In this document: positions 1-11,500 of the stretch, one piece after another
Layout of the letters: every line of letters begins with the position of its first letter
Position numbering within the stretch: the first letter of the stretch is position 1
Source of the DNA: Pyxicephalus adspersus
Taxonomy: Eukaryota; Chordata; Amphibia; Anura; Pyxicephalidae
Direction: 5' to 3'
Length of the DNA stretch: 64,000 bases
Assembly: GCF_032062135.1 (NCBI RefSeq)
Contig: NC_092861.1
Coordinates: forward strand, 116,375,604 to 116,439,603
The notes under the pieces: generated by a model
The model's input: the letters and a program-made list of their open reading frames with translations, nothing else
What the model was told of the DNA's origin: nothing
Database searches by the model: none
Made by a program: the position numbers and the translations under genes

Positions 1-830
1 AGTTAGATCCAGCATATTATCACTGGGGAAGACAAACATCCGCACCCCTGTAAACTGGGACCATTAACACCTAACGTAATTAAAGTACAAATATTTTACG
101 CTCTTTAACAAGCATGGGAGTTAGATACATTGTAACTTAGGAAATTTCGCATTTGCCCAGGAGACATGTAATGTAAATGCATTGACAGTTCAGTGATCAG
201 ACAGATCTTGATCAGACGGATACCTCATACACATACTGGATTGCAATAGCTGGTCATACATTTGTCACTCAATAGCATTTGCTTAATGCCTTCTCCTTCA
301 GGTAATATTAGTAAAGTAGTCCAAATATTTTAATCCATCAGACCTTTTTAGTACTGATGGTCTTCTATGAGTCTCTTTTGCAATATTAAGTATGCCATAT
401 ACTGTAGCCTGCCATAAATATAGGCAGATGGTTGGACATGCAGGCATGATCTGACTGCCCTTAACCATGTATGCTGGTCACAGACCTCTAAACACAAACA
501 CAAAATGGACATTCAAGTATTTAATCATTCTTACTAAGCAGCAAAGGGGCTTGAAAATAAGCCCTCACCAACCTCTGTAGCTGAAGGCAATGTAAAACAA
601 TGAATCCTAAAAGTTCACAGCAGAAGTACTGAAGTAACTCAATGTATTTTCCCACCAACTTAGCTCACCCTGCTCCCCTTACCAGTGCACCCTGCGCCCT
701 GCGCCCCTTACCAGGTTGTAAGGTACTGCTAGGAAGAGAGGAAGGGGGGACATCCATGTTTATGCTGTGAACCTTGAGGATGAATTGATCTACCGATCCT
801 ACAGAGGTCTACGAAGTCTTGTTAGACATT

Positions 831-1049
831 GGGCATGATTTTTTTAAAGCTCTCAAAGGCTGGAGAGGAAACACTTTCATCAGTGAAGCTGGGTGATCCA
901 GCAAACCTGGAATGGATTTCTTCAAAGTCATTTGCTAGCAAATATTTTGAATTCTGGACCAGATCCATTCCAGGTTTACTGGATTACTCAGGTTCATAGC
1001 TGAAAGTGTATCCTCTCCAGCCTTAGGCAGCTTTATCAAATCAAGCCCA
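831..1049. mobile_element. Palindromic (long inverted repeat) element, copy A
   Basis: The left arm (GGGCATGATTT, AAAGCTCT, CATCAGTGAAGCTGGGTGAT, then CAGCAAACCTGGAATGGAT) is mirrored by a right arm ending in TCAAGCCCA around a short AT-rich centre. The whole unit is a near-complete fold-back of about 219 bp. At least six related copies or fragments occur in the window. There is no coding capacity, so it is a MITE-like element. Confidence 0.85.
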
Positions 1050-3116
1050 ATATGTTAATACTTGAATACCTCCACATGATTTTGATTAAATAATTTTTTT
1101 TTTTTTTGTAAGGGGTACCTGATAGTAATTGCATCTTTAGATTTTCTGGATTAAGCTTATTAAACACACAAATGCATAACATTTATATAATGCAAACGCA
1201 GGGACGATTTTGGAGGGAGGTTGTAAACTGAGCAACCGAACAGGACCCCCACCTTCTAGCGGGTCGTGATTGACAGAATGGCAGGCAGCGCAGGAAAATA
1301 GAATTCTGTGCATTTGGAGTCCTCACTTTATATTTGCACAGGGAGCCAGTTTGTCTAAAACTGTCACCATGCAAATGGACAAATATGCTTCTAATTTAAA
1401 GTCCTATACAACCAAGGAGAATAAATTCATAGATCCAAAAAAAACTTGGCCTAAGACTACTAAATTAATATTCTTTTGTTTATAACAGCTTTAGAATATG
1501 TATATATTTGTGTAACTTTTACAAAAGCTTTGATTGAACTCCACTTAACTTATTTGCTTCAATGCATCACTAGATAGAGACAGTAGACTAGACAGTCGTA
1601 CATCAAAGATAGTGAAATGCTTTAAACCTGTAAAGAACTATTGTACAGCGTGCAGAATGAATTAAGATTCCTTGCACTCACCAGAGCAGTAAGAAAATGT
1701 TAGGAGTAAAAGAACCAGGAAAGATGTAGAAGAAAGGAGGCAGCAATACACACCGCTTATGATAAACTTTCAAGCACAAAAAACAAAAGACAGAAAAAAG
1801 AAAAATGTTTAAATCAAACAGTTGCTACTACATTGCTTCACAGATGTAACACAGACACAGTCAGTGACTGCTAACAATAACAAATTATTGTTTGCCATTC
1901 TCTTTTTTGTTTTTCCTATTTGCATTTTGTTGGATGTTGTAAGCTTACACAGATTTACAAATTCAGTGCACAGAAATGGCAGACGCAATCAAGTCATTCC
2001 ACAGACTAATTGAGCGGGATGCGGTCATTGTACAAAAAGCTAGCATTACTACTGCACAATGAAATAAGCTGAGCATTTAAACAACAAGGCATATAGGTGT
2101 TACAAAATATGGGTGGGGTAATGCATGTTTATACCTTGCTTTTTAAAAATATATGTGTATTAATGTCTTGATTTAATTCTGATATAGCTGATATCCAGGC
2201 AGTTATGGTACATAAAAGTGAATGCAGCAGTGTAATAAATAGAGCATCCCTGAACTTACTTTTTTAATTTACGCACCTATAGGTGACATGGAATCAGCCT
2301 CTTCCAGTCCCTGAAAATCTCAGACTGAGATATAGGAGGAAGTGCAAAAAGCCACTTGGTTGTACTGCAGCGCAAGAAGCGTGCTGCTGGGAGGACAGGG
2401 CCGAGTGAGATGGAGAACAGAAAGATGAGCTTATAAATCTGCTGCTTCTTCTTTTACTGTCCATTCATAGCATGAGAACATAAAGTTCATATGCTATAAC
2501 CATAAAGTGTCATTGAAGAGCAGCAGAATAAAATCAGGTTTCCTCCCTTGTCAGACAGTGCTGATTGGCAGCATTTTAAATCTCATACCTAAAAGGCCAG
2601 TAAACTTTGGCCAGAAAATGGTGGTTTTTGCTATCTGCCTGGAGTTCAGCTTGGGTTTATGACTAGCTTGTGAAATGTAGGCATTTGTTTTTATACAGTA
2701 GATTAAGTTTGTTTTATATGCTGCATAGGTTATAATATTTAAGTAACATGCTGATTTATAAAGAGGTAACCTGGATTTAGAACATGGAAGTAGAATCCTC
2801 CTGCCTGAAAGACATTCCCATGATGAATGCAAATTGTTGTAAGGAAATGCACATCCTATCATGCTGTACACAGAGACACCTTCAAAACTCATACTTTATA
2901 TCTATCAAAAGCAGACATTGGTTGAGTCCTATAAGGTTCAATAACATAACATTTCCCAAAACAAATGCTTCTTAATATCAAATACATGGGAGAATACAAT
3001 GCAGCACTTTCAGAGACCAGTGGGTATTATTTTAGGATGTCTGAAGCAAAGATGCTTAAAACCCCTATTCATAGGATATGTGCATTTAACATACATATCT
3101 GCATGACAAGACTTGT

Positions 3117-3340
3117 GTAGCAGTGCAAAAGATCTGAGACTGCTGGTGGCTGCTGCCATCTTGAATGTGATTTCCGGAGCCCCAGCAGAATCAGTATTGC
3201 ACATCATTTGCCTGTCAAAGCTTCTTTTGTGCAGACATCCTAAAGATCTGAGACTGCTGCTGAATGCATCCATCTTCTATGTGATGTCAGAAACCTCAGC
3301 AGGCTCAGTTCTTCCTTTTGCTCCTCCAAGTGCACCTACA
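3117..3340. repeat. Two-copy tandem duplication, period about 114 bp
   Basis: GATCTGAGACTGCTG occurs at 3131 and again at 3245. The downstream sequence is similar in both units: GCCATCTTGAATGTGAT against TCCATCTTCTATGTGAT, and CCCAGCAGAATCAGT against CTCAGCAGGCTCAGT. I could not assign it to a known repeat family. Confidence 0.75.
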
Positions 3341-4172
3341 AATGTTAATGCAGGAAAGTGACGGGAAGGATAGATCAGCCAAGACAGTAATTTGACATTC
3401 CCGGAGGAGGAGAGGACTATGATATGGATGAAACCAACTGTTGCTAGATTGGTCAAAGGCACATTACAAAAGAATTAGAAGCTTTTTAGGAAAATTCCTT
3501 TAAGAAGTATATTCACATGGCTATATTTAAAGATCCGTTAGCTTTTGAAAAACTTTATGAATAATCAACTGCCCAGATATTTTTCTTCCTATTATTTGCT
3601 TTTAATTTTTTTAAAAGATGTTTGCCCTTATACATAGTAATATATTTGATTAAAATGGTTAAGCATTATGAGCAAGGCTGTCATTATTACACATATTTGC
3701 ATGTGAATATGCCCAAATATATTACAGTTAAAATTATTTGTGCCTGCTGAGATCTGCCTGTCCTTATTATGCAAATTATCCATCTCAACATATGTGATAT
3801 GAATCATAATGTGCTCTATAGGGAGATCAAGAAATAGAATACCAGCATCCTTGCAGCATGCGCATGCACCTATGTATGTGTTTATGTTAAGCTCAAATTC
3901 CTTTACTTGAAGTAGGTACACAATCATCACCATCATCATCTCTAGAGAACCAAAGGATACCAGATTTTATCTATTTCTGCATAACTCAGGTCTGCTTGTA
4001 GTCACAAGCAGATAAGGGGAAAACACACTGACATGCTGCATATGTGAATTGTTTTGCATCTCGCTGAGTGTTACTCATAGCATTTTTACCAAGTGTGTTC
4101 AATGCAGCGAAAGCAGTGAAGATGCACATATTAGTATGCAGAACACATGGATGTCCTATGGATGAGCTTCCT

Positions 4173-4198
4173 CCCCCCCCCCCCCCCCCCCCCCCCCC
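4173..4198. repeat. Poly-C tract (26 C)
   Basis: This is an uninterrupted run of 26 cytosines flanked by CTTCCT and TAGACA. It is unlikely to be coding, and its length may be inaccurate in the assembly. Confidence 0.95.
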
Positions 4199-5434
4199 TA
4201 GACACTGCTCCCCCAATTTCTTCACTAGAAGCCGAATGAATACAACGCCTAATTTTGAGTTTGACCATGTACAAGACATTTAGGTTCTATCTCATTTCAC
4301 CTTTGCACGCATGAATTTCAGGCCATAATTGCAATGTTCTTCATCTGCACAGGCAATTAAATTTTATTAATTGAAGTTAAACTGCAGCAAAAGTATTAAC
4401 TTTCCCAGATATCATAAAATAAAACTGAATTTTGTCTGCCATCTTGTGGATGGTAAAAGATTTAACATTTGGCCTAAATCTACAAAGGAAGTCACCTTTC
4501 CCTGAGCTCAACAACAAAAAATGCTATCTGGCCACAAAATGATATCTTCTTTATTAAGAAGAGTGCACTGGATCATCACTCTCCTCTTTTTACTGTTGTA
4601 AAGAGAAACTACATTTTAGGTTCAGTAATATTTATGTTGCGTTTGTTTTATGTATATATATGGTTTTCTTATTTCTTTTTTTTTACACTATCTATATACA
4701 ACCTGTGTTTTACAAATAAACTATTATTACATAATGATGTGTTTCCAGAGCATTGGATTATATGAAAGGGAGGCACAGAAGAAGGGCTTGCTCTGCAGCT
4801 CCCTTTGACTGATAGAAATCTCATTCATTTGGTGAGTAAATGAGTCCCTTTCTGATTTAGAATAAAGTGAATAAATGAGGACATGGTTGATGATGCTATC
4901 ACTGCTATTGACCCTTAATAAATCAATTTTCACCCTACAAAATATTGAACTGGCGCAGGATCAAGGAAAAAGGTATCTTGTTATAACTATGAAGCTTCAC
5001 CAATGAGCCATGAATTTATAGGAAGATATGTGCATTTGTTAATGTAAAACTCCAACTTTTTTGAATAATACATCCTAAAATGTTAAAAAAAAAACATAGA
5101 GTGAAAACATTCATTAGAAGAGTTAGCAACCTTTTTAATGTTCTCCAATATTATTCAAATGTTTGCCACATTGATATATACCATACACAAATACTAATTC
5201 TTCGCTTGCAGATTCAAGTTAGCACTTGAACATTTTGTCTTCTTTCATAAAATTGAAAGGAAAAAAATAATTTGCTTCTAAGAGCACCAGAGGCATATTC
5301 ATACTAGACTTTACATACCTAATGTTGTCATAATCATTTTTATATTAACAATACTTTTAATGTGTGTTGTTTACATTGTATTGATTCTCAAATGTTTATA
5401 TATGTAGTGCATTATTACCTGATTAGCTACTTAC

Positions 5435-5599
5435 TTTACACGCTAAATTTAAGATGTCTTCCACCCTGTGTTCCGGTCTGAGGTTGATTGTAACATCATG
5501 GTTGTCATAAAAATGGATGAATATTGGAATTTCCCAGGAACTTTCCTTGTGGGTGTCCTCTGGAACTGTGTTATATATATTCAACATCTCATCCACATT
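5435..5599 (-). CDS. TIAM2: TIAM2 coding exon 7 (residues 785-839, start of Raf-like RBD)
   Basis: The acceptor TTTTCTTGGCAG ends at 5600 and the donor AAA|GTAAGT is at 5434-5433. The exon is 165 nt, phase 0 at both ends. The peptide begins [15 protein letters not shown] and continues [19 protein letters not shown] and [15 protein letters not shown]. This is the beta-hairpin and helix start of the Raf-like Ras-binding domain, which in TIAM proteins binds active Ras. The remainder of the RBD must be encoded to the left of the window, because no further exon was recognised in 1-5434. The intron to exon 6 is about 15.9 kb, the largest seen here. Confidence 0.94.
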
Positions 5600-8500
5600 C
5601 TGCCAAGAAAACATGCATTAAGAGTTATTTGTTGTCAATATGGTATGTTTGTAATGTCAATACTTCATGCAATATTCTCCTGATAGTTATTTATTAATTT
5701 CAAGTACATTTGTATGAGATTTTTTTCATCACAAGATAGCAACACCAGATATCATCTTCTATTAAAGAATTTAAATGCATTTACCAGTAGATGGCACTAT
5801 GGAACAAGAAATAATGCTATCCACCTATTATTTAGTAGCATACTTGATATACCAGATTCAACATACAGTCTAAAAAATATTTCAAGCCAAACATGGATGT
5901 TACTTGTAAGGAACTATTGACTCCCACTTGCCTCTGAGTGGAGCTGCCGGTTGTCTTTTAATGTGGCTGCTGGCAGCCCTGGCATCTCTCCCACTTGGCA
6001 CACAGTGTACCAATCCTAGAAGCGCCCCCGCGCCATCTGCTGGCTATTATACAGAAAGCAGCACAGGCATGTTCAAGTATGCTCGTGACGACACCAGACG
6101 GCCAGCATTACTCATTAGGCAAAATGTTCTGATTGTTGGTTTGATGCTTTGGTTCTCCAATCTGCATTTCTTGCTATCAATCAGGGTATAGCTCTGGCGT
6201 GTTTCTTGGATTGTGCTGTACATCTTACTCCTGTTATGGTGATCATTGGATATAATGGTTCCTTGATAACTGAGTCTAACCCCAAAGTTCCAAACAAAGC
6301 GTAAACTATAAATCAAAATGAAATCTTTTTTTACTGACAATGGAACTTTTATTTTTATACACCAATATTATCCTAACGTGAAACCTCGAAATAAGCATTT
6401 TTCCAGTTTAGCTGCCAAGTTTTTGCTGCCATTGCCAGGACAATCTCTCAATCGGAGAACCAGACATAAAGAAATACCTGGAGGTGGTTCTAACCCTTAC
6501 CTCATCTAAAGTAGAAAACATTGTGTAAAGTGTACAAATGTAACCAAATACATCTTTGGTTTAGCCACTAGGCAAAGATCTGGCATTTTATAGCAATCAC
6601 CTGACTAGCAGTTGCTTGAATGAAGGCAAAACAATTGTGTTGCACTACAAAGTAGAGAGCAAAACCTGCATATATAATGAACAAACACATCGCTACCTAA
6701 CTATTTACAAGCTTTTAAAACCATTATTGTACATTTATTGAAGTGCATAAGAACTCCAAACTGTTTTCTTTCACATATCCCACATCTTGTTAACTAGAGT
6801 GTAAGTCTGGCTTTATACAGCAATGTTTATTTCTATTTTCTATTATAGTTGATTTAAATGTTTAAAATTTTCTGTTCTACTACATTTTTAATATTTTTTT
6901 ACTTTGCAAGATGAATATAATAGTATGTGGTGTAATTAAAAGGTATGAAACAGAGGAGAGGAGGAAACTGTTATCATAGCACATGCAGTACACAGCAAGG
7001 TGGAAAGATCCAAAGAAATTGGATCCAGCCTCTGTGTAATCACAATTTATGTGCATTTAGTGTGAAACCGCTGAGCTAATTAATTCCTAATTACTTTTGG
7101 CAGTTATGGATTTCTTGTTAAAGACAAGACACATAACAAATCCTATGCTGCTTACTGAAGGGGAATGTTTGTGTTTGCGTACATATATTATATATTATTA
7201 ATATATATAATAGCATTATTAATAATAATTATTAAAACAAAAACTTAGACACTTTATTGTTTTCAATATTTGTTGAGATTTATTGTTGTAATTACTACTG
7301 TATCTTCATGTAACATTTTAATATTCTTTAACTAAATAACTAAACTAAATCCACTAAAAAATAATTTTAAAAAATGATCTAGAAAGAAAAAAATTGGATA
7401 CAGTGAGAAGGTAAAAAAACATGTGGACATTCATTGTATTTGTTTTGAGAGTCCTTCTGCTGGGACCGCTTATGATGAGAAATTAAAAAAGGTGGTAAGG
7501 ATTGAAAATAATGTATTTTTCTTATGAATAAAATGTTCTGACTTTTCACACGTTTACTCAATTAGTTAATGGTGCAATTGTTCCTAGATCTAGTGGCAGC
7601 GTTCCTAGTCATGTGGAAGCGGTAAATGTCTTGCACCCTCACTGCCAGTGTGAATTAGCCCTAAGACACCCAACTGGCTTAGCTCCTGATTAAGCACATC
7701 ATAATCAATCTAACTAAAAACTTAACTTTTTAATAGATTGCACTTACAGCTGTGTAAAACAAATATCTAGAGCAGAGGTAGGCAAACTCCGGCCTTTAGG
7801 CCGAATACAGCCTAGCCAGTATTCCTAGTTATTTATTGTTAGATCCGGCCTAATTGAATTGTTGCGTTATTGCAAGTTCCCGCGATATCATCGAGTTCCC
7901 GCACAGTAACCCCAATTACTATGCCTAAAGAGCAGAAGCAACGTGCAGCTACCAGTCTCTGGAAGGTTGACCTTGAATGTAGTGTCTTCAACCCCGAATG
8001 GAAGTACAAATTATTCTTCAACAAAACCCTGTGTTTAGTGTGCAACGACACCAACAGCACTTTCAAGCGGTCGAATCTCAAGGGGCACTTCGGTGCCAAG
8101 CATGCACACACATACAGAGACTATACCGTGGATGAGCGGAAGACTGAGGCTTCTCGTTTGCAGTCACAGTTGGAAAAAACCTTTCCTTGGACACTTTTTT
8201 TTTTCTGGCCTAGTGTGCCTTCTTGAGACCCTGAAATGGCCTAATAGTCCAAAAAGTTTGCCGACCCCTGATCTAGATTTTGCTGAAAAATTCTTTAGTT
8301 TTACACCCATTGCCATCTAATATTATTTAGAAATATCTAAAATTCTGTGAAATCACAGAGAAGAATTAGCACTTTATCTATAGTAACACTTGTTATTTTA
8401 AAATTAATCTCACATTACTCACTTCAAATTATCTGAGTAGGATATCAGTCAGAAAAAATATATGCACAGAGTTATTTAAAAAGCATTAAAAACTATGAAT

Positions 8501-11500
8501 TTTGAGAGAGTCATTCAGTGACAGAAAGTGCTAGATTAAGCTAGCTACATGAGGGGATACAGAAAGTAAAACACGGTTCTTTAAAACTAAAAGGAAAACT
8601 CTTGTGGACTAACACTAAAACGAAAACCCCTGGATTTACCCATGCAGAAGCAGCCATTCTCGACCAGGGTTCCTCCAGAGGTTGCCAGGGGACCCTAGTC
8701 TGTAGCTGATTGACCTCCCATTTGATGATGTCTGCATAGTTCTGTTGCCAACACCACTTTGTAAAATCCAAACTAACTAACAATGTTTTTTTTTTTGTTT
8801 ATTAAAGTGTTTTTGTTGTTTCTAAAAATGGTATTCAAACTACCACTGTAAGAGGCACATTTTTTCACAGGCCACCAATTTAAGATCCTTTTTTCCCCCA
8901 CTGACCCCCAATAAATTGGTTATTTAGCAGGTATTTCCTGGCACTTGAAAAATATTATAGGGGTAAAAAGATTAAGAAACGATGATTGGGAGTCCTTGTT
9001 TGCACTCAAGCAATGAAAGTAATTTGAGCATCTCTCTAACCAATGCCAGTAAACCAAGAATGCAAATGAAAAAATGGGGGCAATTAAACTAGGAGAATAA
9101 CAGGGAATAAAGTTTTTTTTTTTTTTAAGACAGACCCTCTGGCCTGTTGGCATGGAACATAGAGTACTAGCAGTGCTTATAGGATCTTAGGCTCAATTCA
9201 AACAGGGGTACAAGGGTTAAGAGACAAGGTATTCTTTAATGCCTCTATTGGAAGACACCGCATAGCGAATGTACAGCTGTAGATACGCCTGTTGTGCCCC
9301 TTCTATCAAATGCAAATGTGTGAAGACCCCATGCAGAAACTGAAGCTGGAGACATAGACTACTTATGCAGAAACAATGGAGGAGGGACTGCAGAGGATCT
9401 GTGAGGATTTGTTGTGATAAAGATAAAAGGTGGTTAGAGTGTAGTATCTATATACAGAGTCTCTATACTGGAGAAATATCTCCGGGTTAAAACCACAGAA
9501 GGAAAAAAAAATTAGGAAAAAAAAAAAAAAATATACAGAATTTATATTTTTATTTTCAAAGGAAAATATTACAGCATATGCTCAAAAGGATGTAAGTTGG
9601 CTGTAACTTCCTGTGCAGGGAGGTATAGCCTAATGAGGGTGGAGCAGAGGCAGACGTAGGGATGTGCAAAGTGTGCCTCTAAATGAGGCTCCAGACCCTC
9701 CTCAGCCAACAGGGGTCACAACAAGGGCCTCAAGTCTGTACAGTTCACCCACTGTTGGTTATGCCCACCACTAGGGAAGAGCATACTTTTCTGCTCAGTT
9801 TCCATCAAGGCCATGAGTGGTATGTAATCTATAGGGGCAATACTGGATGTGCTGGTTTCTTTGCTTGCTATAACTGCAAAATAGACTAAGGAATCTGGAG
9901 AATCAAAGGAAAATCAAAGAATAAAGAGCAGTGATTTGCCTTATGCCCAACAACTCCACAGGACACTAAGAACATTTAATGAGATTGGAATCTGCATTTC
10001 TTTTCTACAACACATCTATTTTTTTAAAGCCATTCTACCCACACACCAGAGTTACTTAATAACACTGTTCAAACTGGGGGCGGAAAAGCAAGAGGGAGCC
10101 AGCAGCAAGGCTGCCACTGACGAACATAATTCTGTCACAAGAAAAGCAACCCGGCTATATCATCTGTTAGCTACCCATACACTTTAAAAAGGAAAAAGGG
10201 ATTTTATAAAGAATAACAAGAGAATACTATTGAATGTATTTGGCTAGATTTCTGATAAGCTATAAAGCACCACAAAGGGCATTAAAAAGCAGCAGGAAAT
10301 GTAACCGGTACAATTCCAAATTTCCTATTACATAACTGAGAAAACATCTTGGAAACCCAAAGAGGTATTGCTCCTGTAATCCTCTTTTGTGATTACAGAA
10401 ATGTGAATTTCTTATTAGAAAGTACTTCCCAGCTACTGGTCAGGTAATACAAGGTATATAAACAAAATAACTTTAAAAATCCCTGCTGCTGTAAGGTCAG
10501 AAGCTGCAGTCTTCCATGGGTCCCAAAGCTTCCTCAGTCCAGTACATGCAAAGAAATCCTAAGAGTTGTGTATGCACTGCTCACTGCTGCACTTAATCAA
10601 GACAAACAGATGCACAACGGTAGATAGGCTTTGAGATAGGGAGCCTAAGGCTACGTACACACATGTAATGGTGCTCGTCTGATAATTGGCTCGGGGACGA
10701 TATTTGGATGAGAATCTTGCCAAACGAACGGCCTAACAGATCCACAGATGATCGACGTTCGCAAGTGAAAGGGGAGAGAGCGCAGCGTTCTGCCACTCTG
10801 TCATTCTCCCCTCTCGATACAGCAGAATGGTGCTGTATGTACAGCACTCGTTCATGTATCAATTGTCGTTGTTAAGGATCGTGAAAGATCCTTTCCAACG
10901 ACAATTATTCCACATGTGTATGTAGCCTAAGGCCTTGTACTGACATCTAATGGACATCAGACGATTGTCACTGGAAAAGCTCTTTAGTGATTGTTTTCAG
11001 TAACAGGCGAACGATCGCCATTCTGTTCTATAGAGAGGGGAGGGAAAAGCACAAGCGACACCTCGTTGTGCTTCGCCATGGCAGACTGATGAATGACATT
11101 GGGAGACCGCTGGACACATGTCAGATTTTAGCCGAGCACAGTCATTCTTCTTGGACACAAATCATCAGATGTGTTTACGTAGCTTTAATGTACACAATGT
11201 ACTTCATCTTAATATACTTATGATACTAAAAATTATCTTTGTGTCTTTCTATAGCTTATCTGTCTACAGTAATGATATAGTTTGAAAATCTTATTCTTAT
11301 AACATAACTGCTAAAGGTACACTAATACTAAGGTGTTACTGCAAAGCTGAATACAAATAAATCATTTTCTCCAAACTGTCCTAATTTTGCCATGACATCA
11401 TAAAAAAGACACACTGGATTAACCATGCTGTTAGACTATGCAATACAGTATCTAGTAGTAAAAGAAGCTTTTAGTGTCTTTGTAGGTGCTTAACTGTTTT

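Larger units (their letters stand above)
1..5434 (-). other. TIAM2 intron (3' of coding exon 7), incomplete
   Basis: This is AT-rich sequence with no reading frame that resembles a TIAM2 exon on the minus strand and no convincing gene on the plus strand. It contains a palindromic element (831-1049), a tandem duplication (3117-3340) and a 26-base C run (4173-4198). I see nothing else I can name. Short open frames here start and stop without splice signals or family resemblance. Confidence 0.75.

Noticed and set aside
4068..4283. Small open frame with a poly-proline or poly-glycine stretch
   Set aside because: It is produced by the 26-base C run on either strand. It has no splice context and no family resemblance.
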